Positions 36,804 through 47,067 are shown, counted from the stretch's first letter. The stretch is 64,000 bases of DNA from Stentor roeselii (GCA_006503475.1 RSEH01000062.1:62001-126000), one strand, 5' to 3'. Numbers and translations: made by a program. The notes: generated from the sequence alone by a model not told the origin.

Positions 36804-37277
36804 ATGAATCACCCAGGTCGACAACTAAACCGACAGTTGGCCGAAATGCTCTACGACGATATGGACTCTGACAAACTCGGCACCCTAAACCTAGAAAACA
36901 TGAAAAAGCTTTACGAGAACCTATCAAGTGACTTTACCGAGTTGATCAAAGAAAAACTTCGTAAGTTCGTGCTAGATTCTCATCGTTTTTCCATAAGTAA
37001 AGAAGAGTTTTTGTCACTCTTCCCAAAGAACGCGACGCCGACAGTTTACATAAACCTAAGCCACATAAAAGATGCTCAGCGTATAAAAGAACTGAGTCAG
37101 TCCGAACTGAAAAACGTTATTCATAAAAGAATAGAGACCAAAGCAGCCAGTGGTTATCAGCCGAAATTCATTAAAAAGACTCGCTCGAGTTCCAGACCTG
37201 TGATACGATTGGATGACAAAGGGAAGAGCAAAGACGCTTTGTTTGTCAGAAAGGCTTATTTTAGTTCTTTATCTTAA
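36804..37277 (+). CDS. Small EF-hand-like protein of unknown function
   Basis: 157 residues. The N-terminal half resembles a worn EF-hand pair: MLYDDMDSDKLGTLNLENMKKLY has helix-loop-helix spacing with D.D...G, and FSISKEEFLSLFP resembles the second hand. The C-terminal part is basic and Ser/Arg-rich (KKTRSSSRPVIRL). Calcium binding is doubtful because loop positions are incomplete. No closer family is recognised. It is convergent with the cyclase gene. Confidence 0.62.
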   Translation: MNHPGRQLNRQLAEMLYDDMDSDKLGTLNLENMKKLYENLSSDFTELIKEKLRKFVLDSHRFSISKEEFLSLFPKNATPTVYINLSHIKDAQRIKELSQSELKNVIHKRIETKAASGYQPKFIKKTRSSSRPVIRLDDKGKSKDALFVRKAYFSSLS

Positions 37278-37336
37278 TTAACGAGTTAATTGTTGAGAAT
37301 TTTAAGGTTCATCACTGTTTATCTAAAAAAAACTAC

Positions 37337-39751
37337 TTAAGTTAAATTCCGAACCTGCTTCCACCCTGTCGGACAGATAAACCCGTATTCAGCCATGAAG
37401 CCCAGCAATGCCTGAGTCGGGCCGTCTTTTTGTCTTATTGTCAAGACCTGCTCAAAGCCCAGCTTTGCCTTGTTCCAAGCGCCGTTCAGGTAAAACTGAA
37501 AAGCTTCTTGAAACATTTGAAAGAATTCAATAGAAAAGTGCTTTTTCATTAGTTTTATTTCTTTTGATTCAGAGTAAAGCATCTCTGTCGTGATTTTAAA
37601 TTTTTCTAAGTCTCTTTTTAATGCTTTGCGCTTTTTTCGGAAGAAATTCTTGGACCGGTCTGCTTGTTTGCCTTGAATGAACTCGAAGAACTCGCAGTCG
37701 GAGGTGAACAAAGGCAGAGGGTCGGAATGGCCTCTGATTAGGACTTGGTCGATTTGACGGCAGTATTTTTGAACTGGTTCTGAGAATACTTGATAGAGAG
37801 TTCCGCTTATCAGTAGAGGGACTCCGTACATTTTGGTTGAGGCTTCTAATACTGATGCTACATTCACGTTGGGGGATAAGTATGAGGCGTCGATTTTGAA
37901 CTGGCTTCCGATCGCTCCTTCGATTGACCATCCGAGGTGAAGTCCGAATCCCATTTTAACCTCATAACCTGGCATACGGGATATCAACCTTTGGTTGGTC
38001 CTATATTTAAGCATAGCAGGATCTTTATTGACCTTAGCCATAATCTTCAAAAACGATAGAAGACTCAAATCAGGTAAATATTTAGTTCTAGCCGATTCAG
38101 GGTTTCTAACAATTCCATTATTCTCATCCAAAAAGAACTCATCATTCGAAAACTTCCAAACAAGTAAAAAAGCATCCCCAATATTTTTATTAGCCGCTCC
38201 AAGATACTTATCAACAATTCCATGCACAACCTGAGCGATTTCATTGACAAACATCATGACTCCCTCCTGCAGTTCTTCAGTGGCATCAGTGAAATTCCTA
38301 ATATCACAAAATCCATAAATTCCAACAACTTTTTTTCCTTCTATCATCGGGTCCATCTCGCCTCCCTTCTCAATATTGCTTCCAATGATCAAGGACCCGG
38401 CTTCTCCAAAGCCTAGAGCGAGAAGGACCCCGATTTTCATTATTGTGTTTTCCAGAAGTTGAGTTTCGTATTGAGTGGAAGATGACTTGCTCTTGCAAAG
38501 CGAGGATAGACAGGAACTTGGCTTTTCTTCTTCTTGGTTGTTGTATAAGTCTTGGATCTCTGCTGCTGCGATTGGATTTTTTGCGATGATTTTCACTTTT
38601 TCTATCATTTTTCCGATTGGCTTGATTACTAGAGTGTCTGAGTCTTTTGAAAAGTAAATTGAACCTAGTGTCAGGATTATGCATATGAAGATTGTTCGAA
38701 TTATGTTTAGAAGAGAGGTTAACCTTGCGTCGAATCTTGTATCGAAGATTGAGATAAACTCTCCAGTAGAAGTGTAATAAATTTCATTGTACCTAAGGTC
38801 ATAAAATGGGGTATCCCCTTCCCAAATGTGAGCATCATCATCCTTAAGATACCGGAGGTAGACTAAAGGCCTGATGTCATCCTTATGAAAATCAATGTAC
38901 TTATCAGTTACATTCTCATACCCTCCATTATCATAGAAACTTCTGATTTCAACAAGCCCGTATTCCCAACTCGTTTGAAAATTAAAATAAAATTCATTGT
39001 CAAAAAGCGGCAAAATGAACAGCATTGCCATAACAATAATAATAACCCTCTTCATCGTAACTTCACTCATTTTATTCCCAACCTTACTTTCACTAGTAAC
39101 AGGCAAGTCTCTAATAAGTTCATCATCATCATCAACCTTCAACTTCTGCTTCTTTTTCTCTAAAGTGATCAAAATATTTTTATACAACTTGACAATCCGT
39201 ATAAGTCTCACCATTCGAATAATGCGAAAGACTCTAGCAGTCCTGGCACCAGCTCTTGACGCGTTTCCAGCGTCTTTGACTGATTTTCCATCAGACTTTC
39301 CCGAGTCAAGTCCCAAGGCGGCGTCCCACATCCACCCGATGTCAGGGACTAAGGAAAGAGTGGCGATGAGGTCGAGCCAGAAGTAAAACGACCACTTGTA
39401 CCCTGGCTTTAATATGAATGAAAAGATCAGTTCGGCTGTGAAGAGGAACAAACAGATAACCACTAAAGAGGAAAATACGTCGTCAGCTGATTTTGGGAAG
39501 CCTAACGTTTTTATGTCATCTCCGAAGAGAGCGTATATTGTTGCTATGTTCATTGTGATAACTGCTGGGGAGGATTCTAGAATAAGTTTGCATTTTTCTG
39601 AGATTGATGGTTTTTTTATACCTGTAGGACTGTCGATGTTACCTTCTGAGTGGTTGTCTGTTGAAACGATTGTTATTTGAGGAACTGATTGGATTTCTGT
39701 TGTGTCTGGTTTTAAATCTTTGACTGAGCCCAACCCATTAACTAAACTCAT
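37337..39751 (-). CDS. Voltage-sensor-linked class III nucleotide cyclase
   Basis: 804 residues from the ATG at 39751. The N-terminal membrane unit has S1-S4-like helices; the S4-like helix at about 170-190 carries regularly spaced arginines (RTARVFRIIRMVRLIRIVK). A second pair of membrane helices (about 230 and 350) encloses an extracytoplasmic loop of about 100 residues. A class III cyclase domain spans about 467-690. The metal aspartates are present in FCDIRNFTD and KNIGDAF, with the Lys and a later KIDASYLSPNVN favouring ATP. The transition-state Arg (usually VNxASRLE) is Val in VNVASVLE. Ciliate adenylyl cyclases with channel-like parts are known. Here a voltage sensor without an obvious pore suggests membrane-potential control of cAMP, which is inference. 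Confidence 0.82.
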   Translation of the reverse strand: MSLVNGLGSVKDLKPDTTEIQSVPQITIVSTDNHSEGNIDSPTGIKKPSISEKCKLILESSPAVITMNIATIYALFGDDIKTLGFPKSADDVFSSLVVICLFLFTAELIFSFILKPGYKWSFYFWLDLIATLSLVPDIGWMWDAALGLDSGKSDGKSVKDAGNASRAGARTARVFRIIRMVRLIRIVKLYKNILITLEKKKQKLKVDDDDELIRDLPVTSESKVGNKMSEVTMKRVIIIVMAMLFILPLFDNEFYFNFQTSWEYGLVEIRSFYDNGGYENVTDKYIDFHKDDIRPLVYLRYLKDDDAHIWEGDTPFYDLRYNEIYYTSTGEFISIFDTRFDARLTSLLNIIRTIFICIILTLGSIYFSKDSDTLVIKPIGKMIEKVKIIAKNPIAAAEIQDLYNNQEEEKPSSCLSSLCKSKSSSTQYETQLLENTIMKIGVLLALGFGEAGSLIIGSNIEKGGEMDPMIEGKKVVGIYGFCDIRNFTDATEELQEGVMMFVNEIAQVVHGIVDKYLGAANKNIGDAFLLVWKFSNDEFFLDENNGIVRNPESARTKYLPDLSLLSFLKIMAKVNKDPAMLKYRTNQRLISRMPGYEVKMGFGLHLGWSIEGAIGSQFKIDASYLSPNVNVASVLEASTKMYGVPLLISGTLYQVFSEPVQKYCRQIDQVLIRGHSDPLPLFTSDCEFFEFIQGKQADRSKNFFRKKRKALKRDLEKFKITTEMLYSESKEIKLMKKHFSIEFFQMFQEAFQFYLNGAWNKAKLGFEQVLTIRQKDGPTQALLGFMAEYGFICPTGWKQVRNLT

Positions 39752-39834
39752 CTTGAAATCTAAATTATCTCCTAACCTCAAACAATCCAAACCACACCCT
39801 CTCACCAACTGCACCTCACCTACTTTCAATAAAA
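39752..39834. promoter_or_regulatory. 83-bp divergent promoter region
   Basis: The spacer between the cyclase ATG (39751, minus) and the NPF-protein ATG (39835, plus) is C-rich on the plus strand and ends CAATAAAAATG. Both promoters must be in or near it. Confidence 0.4.
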
Positions 39835-41862
39835 ATGAAAAATCGATCTAAAATCCTATCCCCCCGGGACACACAAATCCGTCGAGAACTTTCAAATTCC
39901 GCAGAATTCGCAGCAAGTGGTTTTTCAGCAATTTACTCAAGTGCGAAGAGTCAGTTAAAAAAAGTAGTATCAAAGTTATCAGGAGCCTGTTCAACAGCGA
40001 TGACCCTGATTTTCCCAAACCCAGAAATAACAGTTCAAGATCGAGACTTATACTCATTTAATTTGAAGCTAAACTCGATATCAGAAACAATCAAGAACCC
40101 TCTCCCAGGTCCTAAGCCTTTACACATGGATTCATATACAATGCCGCCAACCCCAGGAAGGTTTTTGACCAATGAAGATTCTGGCAACAAGAGAGAAAAA
40201 ATCTTGAAACATGAGCTGCGAGTTGAAATGATTACTAAACCTGAATATGGAGTACCTGTCTGGAAACAACTCAGTAATTTTTCTGGAAGTAAAGATAAAA
40301 ATATCATTCAAACTAATGAAAAAAATAAAAATTGTGGGGATTCTGCACCTGGAAGTGAAGGACTTAGAAAAGTAAAGGAAAATCCTAATAGCACTCCTAT
40401 TAGACCTGCTGAAAAAGGATTGATTAAACAAAATGTATTTTTAAGAACTGCTGGAAGTGACCCTGATAAAAAAACTCCAACTTTCTTTGAAAATTCAAGA
40501 CTTCTTAGAAGTGATGATAGGGAAAAGGAAAATTTTGAGAGAAAAAATTTGGACTTTAAAGAAGATGATGCTGATTGTTTTAGTTTTATGGATAAAGATG
40601 ATCGAAATGAAGGAAAAGATGAGAAAAATTTGGAACAAAAGGATCCAAGTGAAAATCATGAAAAAGGATCAGGTGAGAAAAAAACGAGTGAAAAAAAAGA
40701 AAAGAAAAATGATGAACAGTTAAAAAATGGAGATGGGAAAATTGTTGAAAATCATGAGGTAGGTAAATCAGCTCCTTCAAAGACAAACTCGTTTTTCGTG
40801 AATGACTCAGACAAAAAGTTTGAAGAGATGGAAGAGGGCTTCTTGAACTCCAAGTCTACAAGTAAAAATTCAAGCCCTTCGAAAAAGTCAGAGTCAGAAA
40901 AGTCAAGCTCTGACCTTCCAAAACCACTTCTAGACTCAAAACCTGATGAGGACCTGAAAAAACCTGATGATAATTCCAATCCTTTTCTGAAAATCGCTGA
41001 AAACCGTGAGAAGCAGATTTATGTATTCGGGTCTTCTTCAGTTCCTTTTGTAACCCGTGAGAACAATTCAACTGTATCTTCAAACCCATTTGTACCAGAC
41101 CCTAAACTTCAACAAAAAACCGAAAACCCTCTAAAAATTCAAGAAAAATCAGAAAAAAACGCTTTTTCTTCATTCCAGTCCCAGGATTCCAGCATGAAAA
41201 ATCCTTTTTCATCAAATCAAGACTCCACCATAAAAAACTCAACATTTCAGACACAAGAATCGATAAAAAACCCTTTTTCATCAAATATCTCAAATCAAAA
41301 CCCGAATTTATCAAACTTTTCAGCCCAAAACCCTTTTTCCCAGCCATCATCCGGAGGTATCCAAAGCCAGGGCCTTTTATTATTTATTCCGAATTCCACA
41401 CCGTTTCCAAGTACCCAGAATCCGTTTTCTCCTCTTTTTTCAGAATCAGTTCGTAATGAGCCTCAATTTTCAAACTCTAACCAAATAAAAAACCAGTTTG
41501 AAACCAGTCTTCGGAACCAAAAGCCTTCAAACATTCCGAATCCTTTTGCACAGAAATATTCGAGTTTCGATTCAAGTGGTTTAAACTATTTTTCAAGATC
41601 TTCTGAAAAATCAACGAATCCTTTTGTGAATAAATCAAAAATAGAAGAAAATAAGGGAAATTTAAATGATTTGAATAGTTTCACGAGTCATTTGAATCAA
41701 GAACCTAAAAAGAACAGAGATGAATCGAAAATTGATGAAAAAAATGTGAACCCTTTTGTATTGCCGGCGAAAGAAGAGAGTTCTCAGTCTGAGGCTACTT
41801 GTTTTACTCTTGGAGTTTTTAATACGAGAAGTGCTTCACAGGTTAAAAAGAATAACAAGTAA
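39835..41862 (+). CDS. Asn-Pro-Phe (NPF) repeat protein, probably EH-domain ligand
   Basis: 675 residues, largely disordered. The N-terminal 120 residues are moderately hydrophobic and basic, and a Lys/Glu-rich middle follows (about 200-360). The C-terminal half holds nine NPF tripeptides, mostly preceded by Ser, Lys, Gln or Thr and spaced 12-40 residues apart (for example SNPFLK, KNPFSS, QNPFSQ, TNPFVN, VNPFVL). NPF is the classic ligand of EH domains (Eps15, intersectin and EHD proteins), so an endocytic or traffic scaffold is the best inference. FG-nucleoporin is less likely because FG pairs are rare. Clathrin-box motifs were not seen. AP-1 gamma-adaptin lies two genes away. Confidence 0.7.
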   Translation: MKNRSKILSPRDTQIRRELSNSAEFAASGFSAIYSSAKSQLKKVVSKLSGACSTAMTLIFPNPEITVQDRDLYSFNLKLNSISETIKNPLPGPKPLHMDSYTMPPTPGRFLTNEDSGNKREKILKHELRVEMITKPEYGVPVWKQLSNFSGSKDKNIIQTNEKNKNCGDSAPGSEGLRKVKENPNSTPIRPAEKGLIKQNVFLRTAGSDPDKKTPTFFENSRLLRSDDREKENFERKNLDFKEDDADCFSFMDKDDRNEGKDEKNLEQKDPSENHEKGSGEKKTSEKKEKKNDEQLKNGDGKIVENHEVGKSAPSKTNSFFVNDSDKKFEEMEEGFLNSKSTSKNSSPSKKSESEKSSSDLPKPLLDSKPDEDLKKPDDNSNPFLKIAENREKQIYVFGSSSVPFVTRENNSTVSSNPFVPDPKLQQKTENPLKIQEKSEKNAFSSFQSQDSSMKNPFSSNQDSTIKNSTFQTQESIKNPFSSNISNQNPNLSNFSAQNPFSQPSSGGIQSQGLLLFIPNSTPFPSTQNPFSPLFSESVRNEPQFSNSNQIKNQFETSLRNQKPSNIPNPFAQKYSSFDSSGLNYFSRSSEKSTNPFVNKSKIEENKGNLNDLNSFTSHLNQEPKKNRDESKIDEKNVNPFVLPAKEESSQSEATCFTLGVFNTRSASQVKKNNK

Positions 41863-42559
41863 TTTTTAATGGAATTTTAAGAAGAGGGTTTAGTAATTTT
41901 CTTAATTTAGTAAGGGTAAGAATTTTTAAATTAATGTAGGTTAAAAGTTGTTCATTTGATTTCAAGAAAAAAATAATTATTAGTTAAATAATAGTAAATA
42001 ATACTTGAAGTTGGGGCATATTCAGATTACTTCATAATCAGCCGAAGCTATTCTTCAAAGACCGAAAAAGAGAGTTTTTACAAAATTAAAACTTCAAAAA
42101 ATTAATCTGGACAATACTAGAAGCCAATAAAACATCTTTTTATTACAAAAAAGTTTGGATAGAATTTATTTGACGAAGAATCACGATTTTACGAAAAGAT
42201 GCAAAGTCTAATCATTTTGAAAATCGTAAAATATCTTATTTTTAAAACTAAACTAAGTATTCATGGATTTTAATAAGCCTAATTAATGGTGACTGGGATT
42301 TACATCACTTATTATTTGTAAAAGCTAAAAAACATTAAAAAATCCTCCAAAAATCAAATACTCAGCCACAAAACAATCAGAAACTCATTAAAATTAAACC
42401 ATTTCCAATCAAAATTACTGAAATTTTCCTAATAATGTAAAAAACTAAAAAATTCTAAAATCTCTTATCATCCAAATCCAATCATTCAATTATCCCTTTC
42501 CATCCATTTAAAGTTCCTAAACAATTCAACAAAATCCATTGTCTCCTTAAATAATTTAA
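41863..42559. other. Intergenic, G-depleted towards the TPR gene
   Basis: The gap is 697 bases long and very AT-rich, with no frame over 60 codons. The last 230 bases are C-rich and almost free of G on the plus strand, like other plus-strand 5' flanks. No RNA gene is recognised. Confidence 0.45.
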
Positions 42560-43735
42560 ATGGAAGAGTATCCCTTAAGCATCGCAGACCGTATCTGCGG
42601 AGAGTTAGAAGACAAAAACCGAGTCCTAAGCGAATACGTGAAAGACCGAGAAGAGTTAGGTGACAAAGAAGGAGTAATCCAAGTGCGAATCCACCAGCTG
42701 GCTCTATGCAAAGTATTAGTAAACGTGCATAACCGTAGTCCATTCATTCTAGTCCAAGCGCACACGAACCTAGGCGATAGCTACTTAAACAAAGAGTACT
42801 TCGAGCAAGCACTAGACCACCTGACCAACGCATTGAAGTTAAATGGAAACCTGTTCAATTCAGTTCAAGAGGCGAAGCCTTTCCACACCCACATCTTAAC
42901 ACTTCTCGGAAAGTGCTACATGGAAGCTGGAGGCGTTGAAGACGCTTTAGGACTTCTCGACAAGGCTTTAAAAATGAATAAAGGCCTTCTTGGAGATGAT
43001 CACTTGTCACATGCACCTATTCTAACCGCCCTTGCCAAGGTCTACACCAAACAAAAGGAGTTCGGCAAAGCCATTGATTCGATGACCTCTGTTTGGGAAA
43101 TTTATGAAGCGCACTTCGGAATGAAACATGAGGCGATGATTGAGGTTTATGATGAAATTGCTGGAATTCATCATATGAAGCATGATGCTGCTAGTTCTAT
43201 TGATGTGCTTCGGAGGAAGTTGAATTTGATGATGGAACTTGACTTGCATACTGATAGTGTCGCTGAAACTGCTGAAAAACTTGGACTTTGGCTTCAAGAA
43301 AACTCGAATTATCCTGAAAGTCTTGATGCTTTTCGAAATGCGGAAAAAGTTTATGAGTATAATCATGGACAGATCAATAAGAAAACTGCGAAGGTTAAAA
43401 GACATATTTGCACACTTTTACTTAAGGCTGGGGAATATGAAGAGGCTTTGCAGGAATGTCTGGAATTGGAGGAAATTGATAAAACTCTTCATGGGAAAAT
43501 CACTCAGCAGTATGCGAAAGATCATAAAGCTATTGGGACTATATTGATGCTGCTTAATAGGTATCAACAGGCTTATGAATATTTCAATAAGGCACTTGAA
43601 ATTTATAACAAACTCAAAAATAAAAAAGCGGTTAAGGAAATCAAGGATAAACTTGAAATCATTAAAAAAACACTTAAGGAAAATCCGGAGAGTAAAGCGC
43701 ATGATGAGGATGAACAATCAGATAAATCAAATTAG
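42560..43735 (+). CDS. Tetratricopeptide-repeat protein (kinesin-light-chain-like array)
   Basis: 391 residues made mainly of TPR units of 34-42 residues. Examples are AHTNLGDSYLNKEYFEQALDHLTNALKL, LLGKCYMEAGGVEDALGLLDKALKM, ALAKVYTKQKEFGKAIDSM, LLLKAGEYEEALQECLEL and LMLLNRYQQAYEYFNKALEIY. The repeat style, with about 42-residue spacing and aromatic ends, is like kinesin light chains and related scaffolds, but there is no KLC N-terminal heptad region. The C terminus is Lys/Glu-rich and acidic. It is a protein-interaction scaffold; the partner is unknown. Confidence 0.82.
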   Translation: MEEYPLSIADRICGELEDKNRVLSEYVKDREELGDKEGVIQVRIHQLALCKVLVNVHNRSPFILVQAHTNLGDSYLNKEYFEQALDHLTNALKLNGNLFNSVQEAKPFHTHILTLLGKCYMEAGGVEDALGLLDKALKMNKGLLGDDHLSHAPILTALAKVYTKQKEFGKAIDSMTSVWEIYEAHFGMKHEAMIEVYDEIAGIHHMKHDAASSIDVLRRKLNLMMELDLHTDSVAETAEKLGLWLQENSNYPESLDAFRNAEKVYEYNHGQINKKTAKVKRHICTLLLKAGEYEEALQECLELEEIDKTLHGKITQQYAKDHKAIGTILMLLNRYQQAYEYFNKALEIYNKLKNKKAVKEIKDKLEIIKKTLKENPESKAHDEDEQSDKSN

Positions 43736-44000
43736 AATATTGAGTTTTTTAAGATTTTCTTAGATTTTATTTTAAGTTATCATTCTTGTGAGAAAGATTT
43801 TCATCTATTGAAAGGTTTATTAAATCATTTTTCCTAAAATTCACATAGAACCATCATTTCATAAAAAAAAATCTTTATCCTAAACTAACTTCTTATTAAA
43901 ATCCCTAATCTCAACATTCTCCTCATAATCCCCAAACAAACCCTAAAAAATCATCTATTAATCAACCGCATAACCTCCATCCTTAAAAACTCCAATAAAT
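43736..44000. other. Intergenic, G-depleted 5' flank of gamma-adaptin gene
   Basis: The gap is 265 bases long. 43921-43980 contains one G against 21 C. No gene is seen. Confidence 0.4.
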
Positions 44001-46535
44001 ATGCAGAGTTCCAAAAAGGAGCCAACGCGTCTTCGAGACCTGATAAAAGCTGTTCGAGCCTGCAAGACGGCAGCCGAAGAGCGAGTAGTAATAGCAAATG
44101 AATCAGCAGAGATTCGCGAAAGTTTCCGAGACGAGACCTGCAAAACACGTCATCGAAGCGTGGCAAAGTTGCTGTTCATTCAAATGATGGGATACCCGAC
44201 TCAATTCGGTCAAGTCGAGTGTTTAAAACTGATAGCGTCAAACAACTACACTGAAAAAAGAGTCGGTTACCTCGGCCTAGTCCAGCTGCTCAACGAGCAG
44301 GACGATGTCCTGCTGATGGTGACCAACATAATGCAAATCGACATGAATTCTTCAAATAACCAAATCGCCGGAATGAGCATCACTTCCATGGCAACAGTCG
44401 CAACAGCTGAAATGTGCCGAGACCTGTGCAAAGACGTCTGCAAGTTAATGACCCACTCGAATTCTTATATAAGGAAAAAAGCTGCCTTGGCAGGAGTGAG
44501 AATCGCTCGAAAATGTCCAGATCTTGTTGAAGACTTATCTGGTGAGATCCCGAAGTTGATTGAAGATAGAAGTCATGTTGTGGTTATGAATGGAGTTAAT
44601 CTACTCTTAGAGGCCATGAAAAGCAGTCCTAATGTAAGAAGCAAATTTTTGCAGTTTAACTCGTTGATTGTAAAAGCGATGAGAAATTTGATACACTCCG
44701 TGCATTCCCCGGAACACAGCATTGGAGGAGTGACTGACCCTTTTCTACAAGTGAGACTTATTAAATTACTCTGCAAACTCACTACTGCCCAACCGGCTGA
44801 AGAGACTTGTGACTGTCTCGCACAGGTCTCGACGAATACGGACTCAGCGAAAAATGCTGGAAATGCAGTTTTGTATGAATGTGTTAAAACTATACTTGAT
44901 GTTCAAAGCACAAGTGGACTTAGGGTCTTGGCCACGAATATCATGGGAAGGTTCTTGATGAGCAGGGATAATAATTTGAGATATGTCGCTTTGAACTCGC
45001 TGCTTAGACTTGTCAAAATCGACCCGCTTGCTGTACAAAGACATAAAACTACTATTATGGACTGCTTGAAAGACCCTGACCTTGTTATTAAAAAAAGAGC
45101 CTTGGAATTGACTTCTGTTCTTATTAATGAAAATAATGTCAAACAAATTGTGAAGGAACTTATTGATTATCTTTTATCGTCTGAAGCTGAGCTTAAAGAA
45201 GCTATTGTTGCGAAATTGTGCTCTGCACTAGAAGCTCATAGTCCTTCGAAACAGTGGACTATCGACACGCTCACGCAAATACTTTCTATTGCTGGAAGCT
45301 ATGTCGCGGATGAAGTCATATCATCTACCGCTCATATTATTTCATCTACACCTGAACTCCAGGCGTATTCAGTACACAAACTGTTCAGAGCCCTAAAAGA
45401 TAACACTGATCAACAAGGCCTGGTTCTTCTAAGTGTCTGGTCCCTCGGAGAATACGGTGACTTGATCACACGAACCAAAGTCACATTCCCAGAAGTCACT
45501 TTCGGTCCAGTACCAGCTTCAGAGATTTTTACAGTTCTCGAAAAAATCCTAATCTCTCCTACAAGTGACTTATGCAAAGAGTACGTCTTGACCTGTATAA
45601 TCAAACTAACAGTAAGAGCTCCAGAACATCGCGAAAACTTCAAAAAACTTCTTTCATCTCAATCTGCATCCTTGAACGTTGAGTTACAACAGCGAGCATG
45701 TGAGTACTTATCTTTACTTGAAGACACCTGGGAGCCGATCCGTGCTCCATTACTAGAAAAAATGCCAGTTTTCGGGAAATATGCAAGTAGTCCAAGTGCC
45801 CCAGAAGCCATAAAAACAGAAAAGTCCGAAGAAGTCTGGATGTTGGACCTTCTCGGTGACAGTGCAGCTCCTTTAATGCCTGGAGTCTCGACAGGGGCTC
45901 CCTCGCTTCAGCCTTCAACAGGATCAAGTCACCCGTTGGGCTTGGTAAGTGACTTGCTCGGAGGTCTCGACTTGTCCAGTCCTTACCCGGCGAACCCGCC
46001 TTTCCCGACGTCAACAGTGCCGAGCTTTCCAGGAGCTGCTTTGATCCCTGCCAATCCGCAAGTTGGCCTTCCGGGGTATAACCAGGGCGGAAGCCTTATT
46101 GATTTCTCTGGATTGGGAGAACACCCGGCTTTACAGTCTTCTGGTCATGAAAATGATTTTCATGAGTTTCAGTCTGCGGCTCCTGGACCATTATTTGTTA
46201 TTGCTTTTGAAGATGAAGAAATTCAGATTAAGTTTTTGGTTACTGCTGGAGAAACGAATGCGGATTACTTGATTAATTGTGTGTCCAGTAATAAAACTCG
46301 AAGTGAAATCAATGACTTTAAATTGTTTTCTGCTGTTCAGAAACATCTTGTGCTTAACTTGGCTCAAGCTTCTGGGACGAAAATGGCGCCGGGAGAGCAG
46401 ATTTCTCAGCAGATTAAGATTCATAACACCCTGCATAATGTGAAACCTGTTGTTATCAGACTGAAAATTGACTACAGTCTTGGAGGAAGCCCAAGGTCCA
46501 AGATCGCAACAGTAGATTCTATTCCGAATCCTTAG
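44001..46535 (+). CDS. AP1G1: AP-1 complex subunit gamma (gamma-adaptin)
   Basis: 844 residues, the full length of gamma-adaptin. The N-terminal trunk of HEAT-like helices starts with LRDLIKAVRACKTAAEERVVI, continues with KRVGYLGLVQLLNEQDDVLLMVTNIMQ and NNQIAGMSITSMATVATAEMCRDL, and runs to about 590. A Pro/Ser/Gly hinge follows (about 600-720), with LLGD- and LLGG-type segments (WMLDLLGD, SDLLGGLDL) that resemble clathrin or accessory binding boxes. The C-terminal ear (about 720-844) ends YSLGGSPRSKIATV. AP-1 sorts cargo between trans-Golgi and endosomes with clathrin. The next gene starts 25 bases after the stop. Confidence 0.95.
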   Translation: MQSSKKEPTRLRDLIKAVRACKTAAEERVVIANESAEIRESFRDETCKTRHRSVAKLLFIQMMGYPTQFGQVECLKLIASNNYTEKRVGYLGLVQLLNEQDDVLLMVTNIMQIDMNSSNNQIAGMSITSMATVATAEMCRDLCKDVCKLMTHSNSYIRKKAALAGVRIARKCPDLVEDLSGEIPKLIEDRSHVVVMNGVNLLLEAMKSSPNVRSKFLQFNSLIVKAMRNLIHSVHSPEHSIGGVTDPFLQVRLIKLLCKLTTAQPAEETCDCLAQVSTNTDSAKNAGNAVLYECVKTILDVQSTSGLRVLATNIMGRFLMSRDNNLRYVALNSLLRLVKIDPLAVQRHKTTIMDCLKDPDLVIKKRALELTSVLINENNVKQIVKELIDYLLSSEAELKEAIVAKLCSALEAHSPSKQWTIDTLTQILSIAGSYVADEVISSTAHIISSTPELQAYSVHKLFRALKDNTDQQGLVLLSVWSLGEYGDLITRTKVTFPEVTFGPVPASEIFTVLEKILISPTSDLCKEYVLTCIIKLTVRAPEHRENFKKLLSSQSASLNVELQQRACEYLSLLEDTWEPIRAPLLEKMPVFGKYASSPSAPEAIKTEKSEEVWMLDLLGDSAAPLMPGVSTGAPSLQPSTGSSHPLGLVSDLLGGLDLSSPYPANPPFPTSTVPSFPGAALIPANPQVGLPGYNQGGSLIDFSGLGEHPALQSSGHENDFHEFQSAAPGPLFVIAFEDEEIQIKFLVTAGETNADYLINCVSSNKTRSEINDFKLFSAVQKHLVLNLAQASGTKMAPGEQISQQIKIHNTLHNVKPVVIRLKIDYSLGGSPRSKIATVDSIPNP

Positions 46536-46560
46536 ATATTCTTAATTCGAAGCCTGGTAA

Positions 46561-47040
46561 ATGGAAATTCGCTCTAAAGTAATTCACGTCAAAGTATCCC
46601 TAGACGATCTTCGACCCACTCCCAGAAAAGACGTTAAAGCCGAATGTTTACAACGTCTAAAATTCACCCAGGTACATAAGCCAGCTCTTTCTTTAAACAT
46701 TCCTTCAGAATCCTCCCCAAGACTAGCTCATTTGAGGCAAAACCTTGCGAAAGCCTTCCATGACTGTGAAACTGCCACAAAAGCCGAGTTCAAATCATCA
46801 AAACTCGAAAAAAAGAAACCCATGAGAAATTCAATTGACTCCTCAGCGATGAGGATATCACAAAATCCTAAAACAAGCAGAGCCAAGACTTCTGCATTGA
46901 AATTAAATCCAGTTGCATCAAATTTGAAAGAAATGAAGCAAAAAGTAGGAAAATATCGAAATATTTACAGTCTTCCCCAAAGCATGACAGGAAATCAGAA
47001 GACTCTTCAGATTAAGAAGGCGGGGTTAAAGTCAGGTTAA
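46561..47040 (+). CDS. Small basic protein of unknown function
   Basis: 159 residues, not recognised. It is basic (many Lys/Arg) and Ser-rich, with a short helical stretch (RLAHLRQNLAKAFHDCETATKAEF) and no zinc or membrane signature. It begins 25 bases after the gamma-adaptin stop on the same strand, so it may share its transcript. It is convergent with the AGC kinase gene (27 bases between the stops). Confidence 0.62.
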   Translation: MEIRSKVIHVKVSLDDLRPTPRKDVKAECLQRLKFTQVHKPALSLNIPSESSPRLAHLRQNLAKAFHDCETATKAEFKSSKLEKKKPMRNSIDSSAMRISQNPKTSRAKTSALKLNPVASNLKEMKQKVGKYRNIYSLPQSMTGNQKTLQIKKAGLKSG

Positions 47041-47067
47041 TGTAAAATCTTTAAACCTAATAAACAA

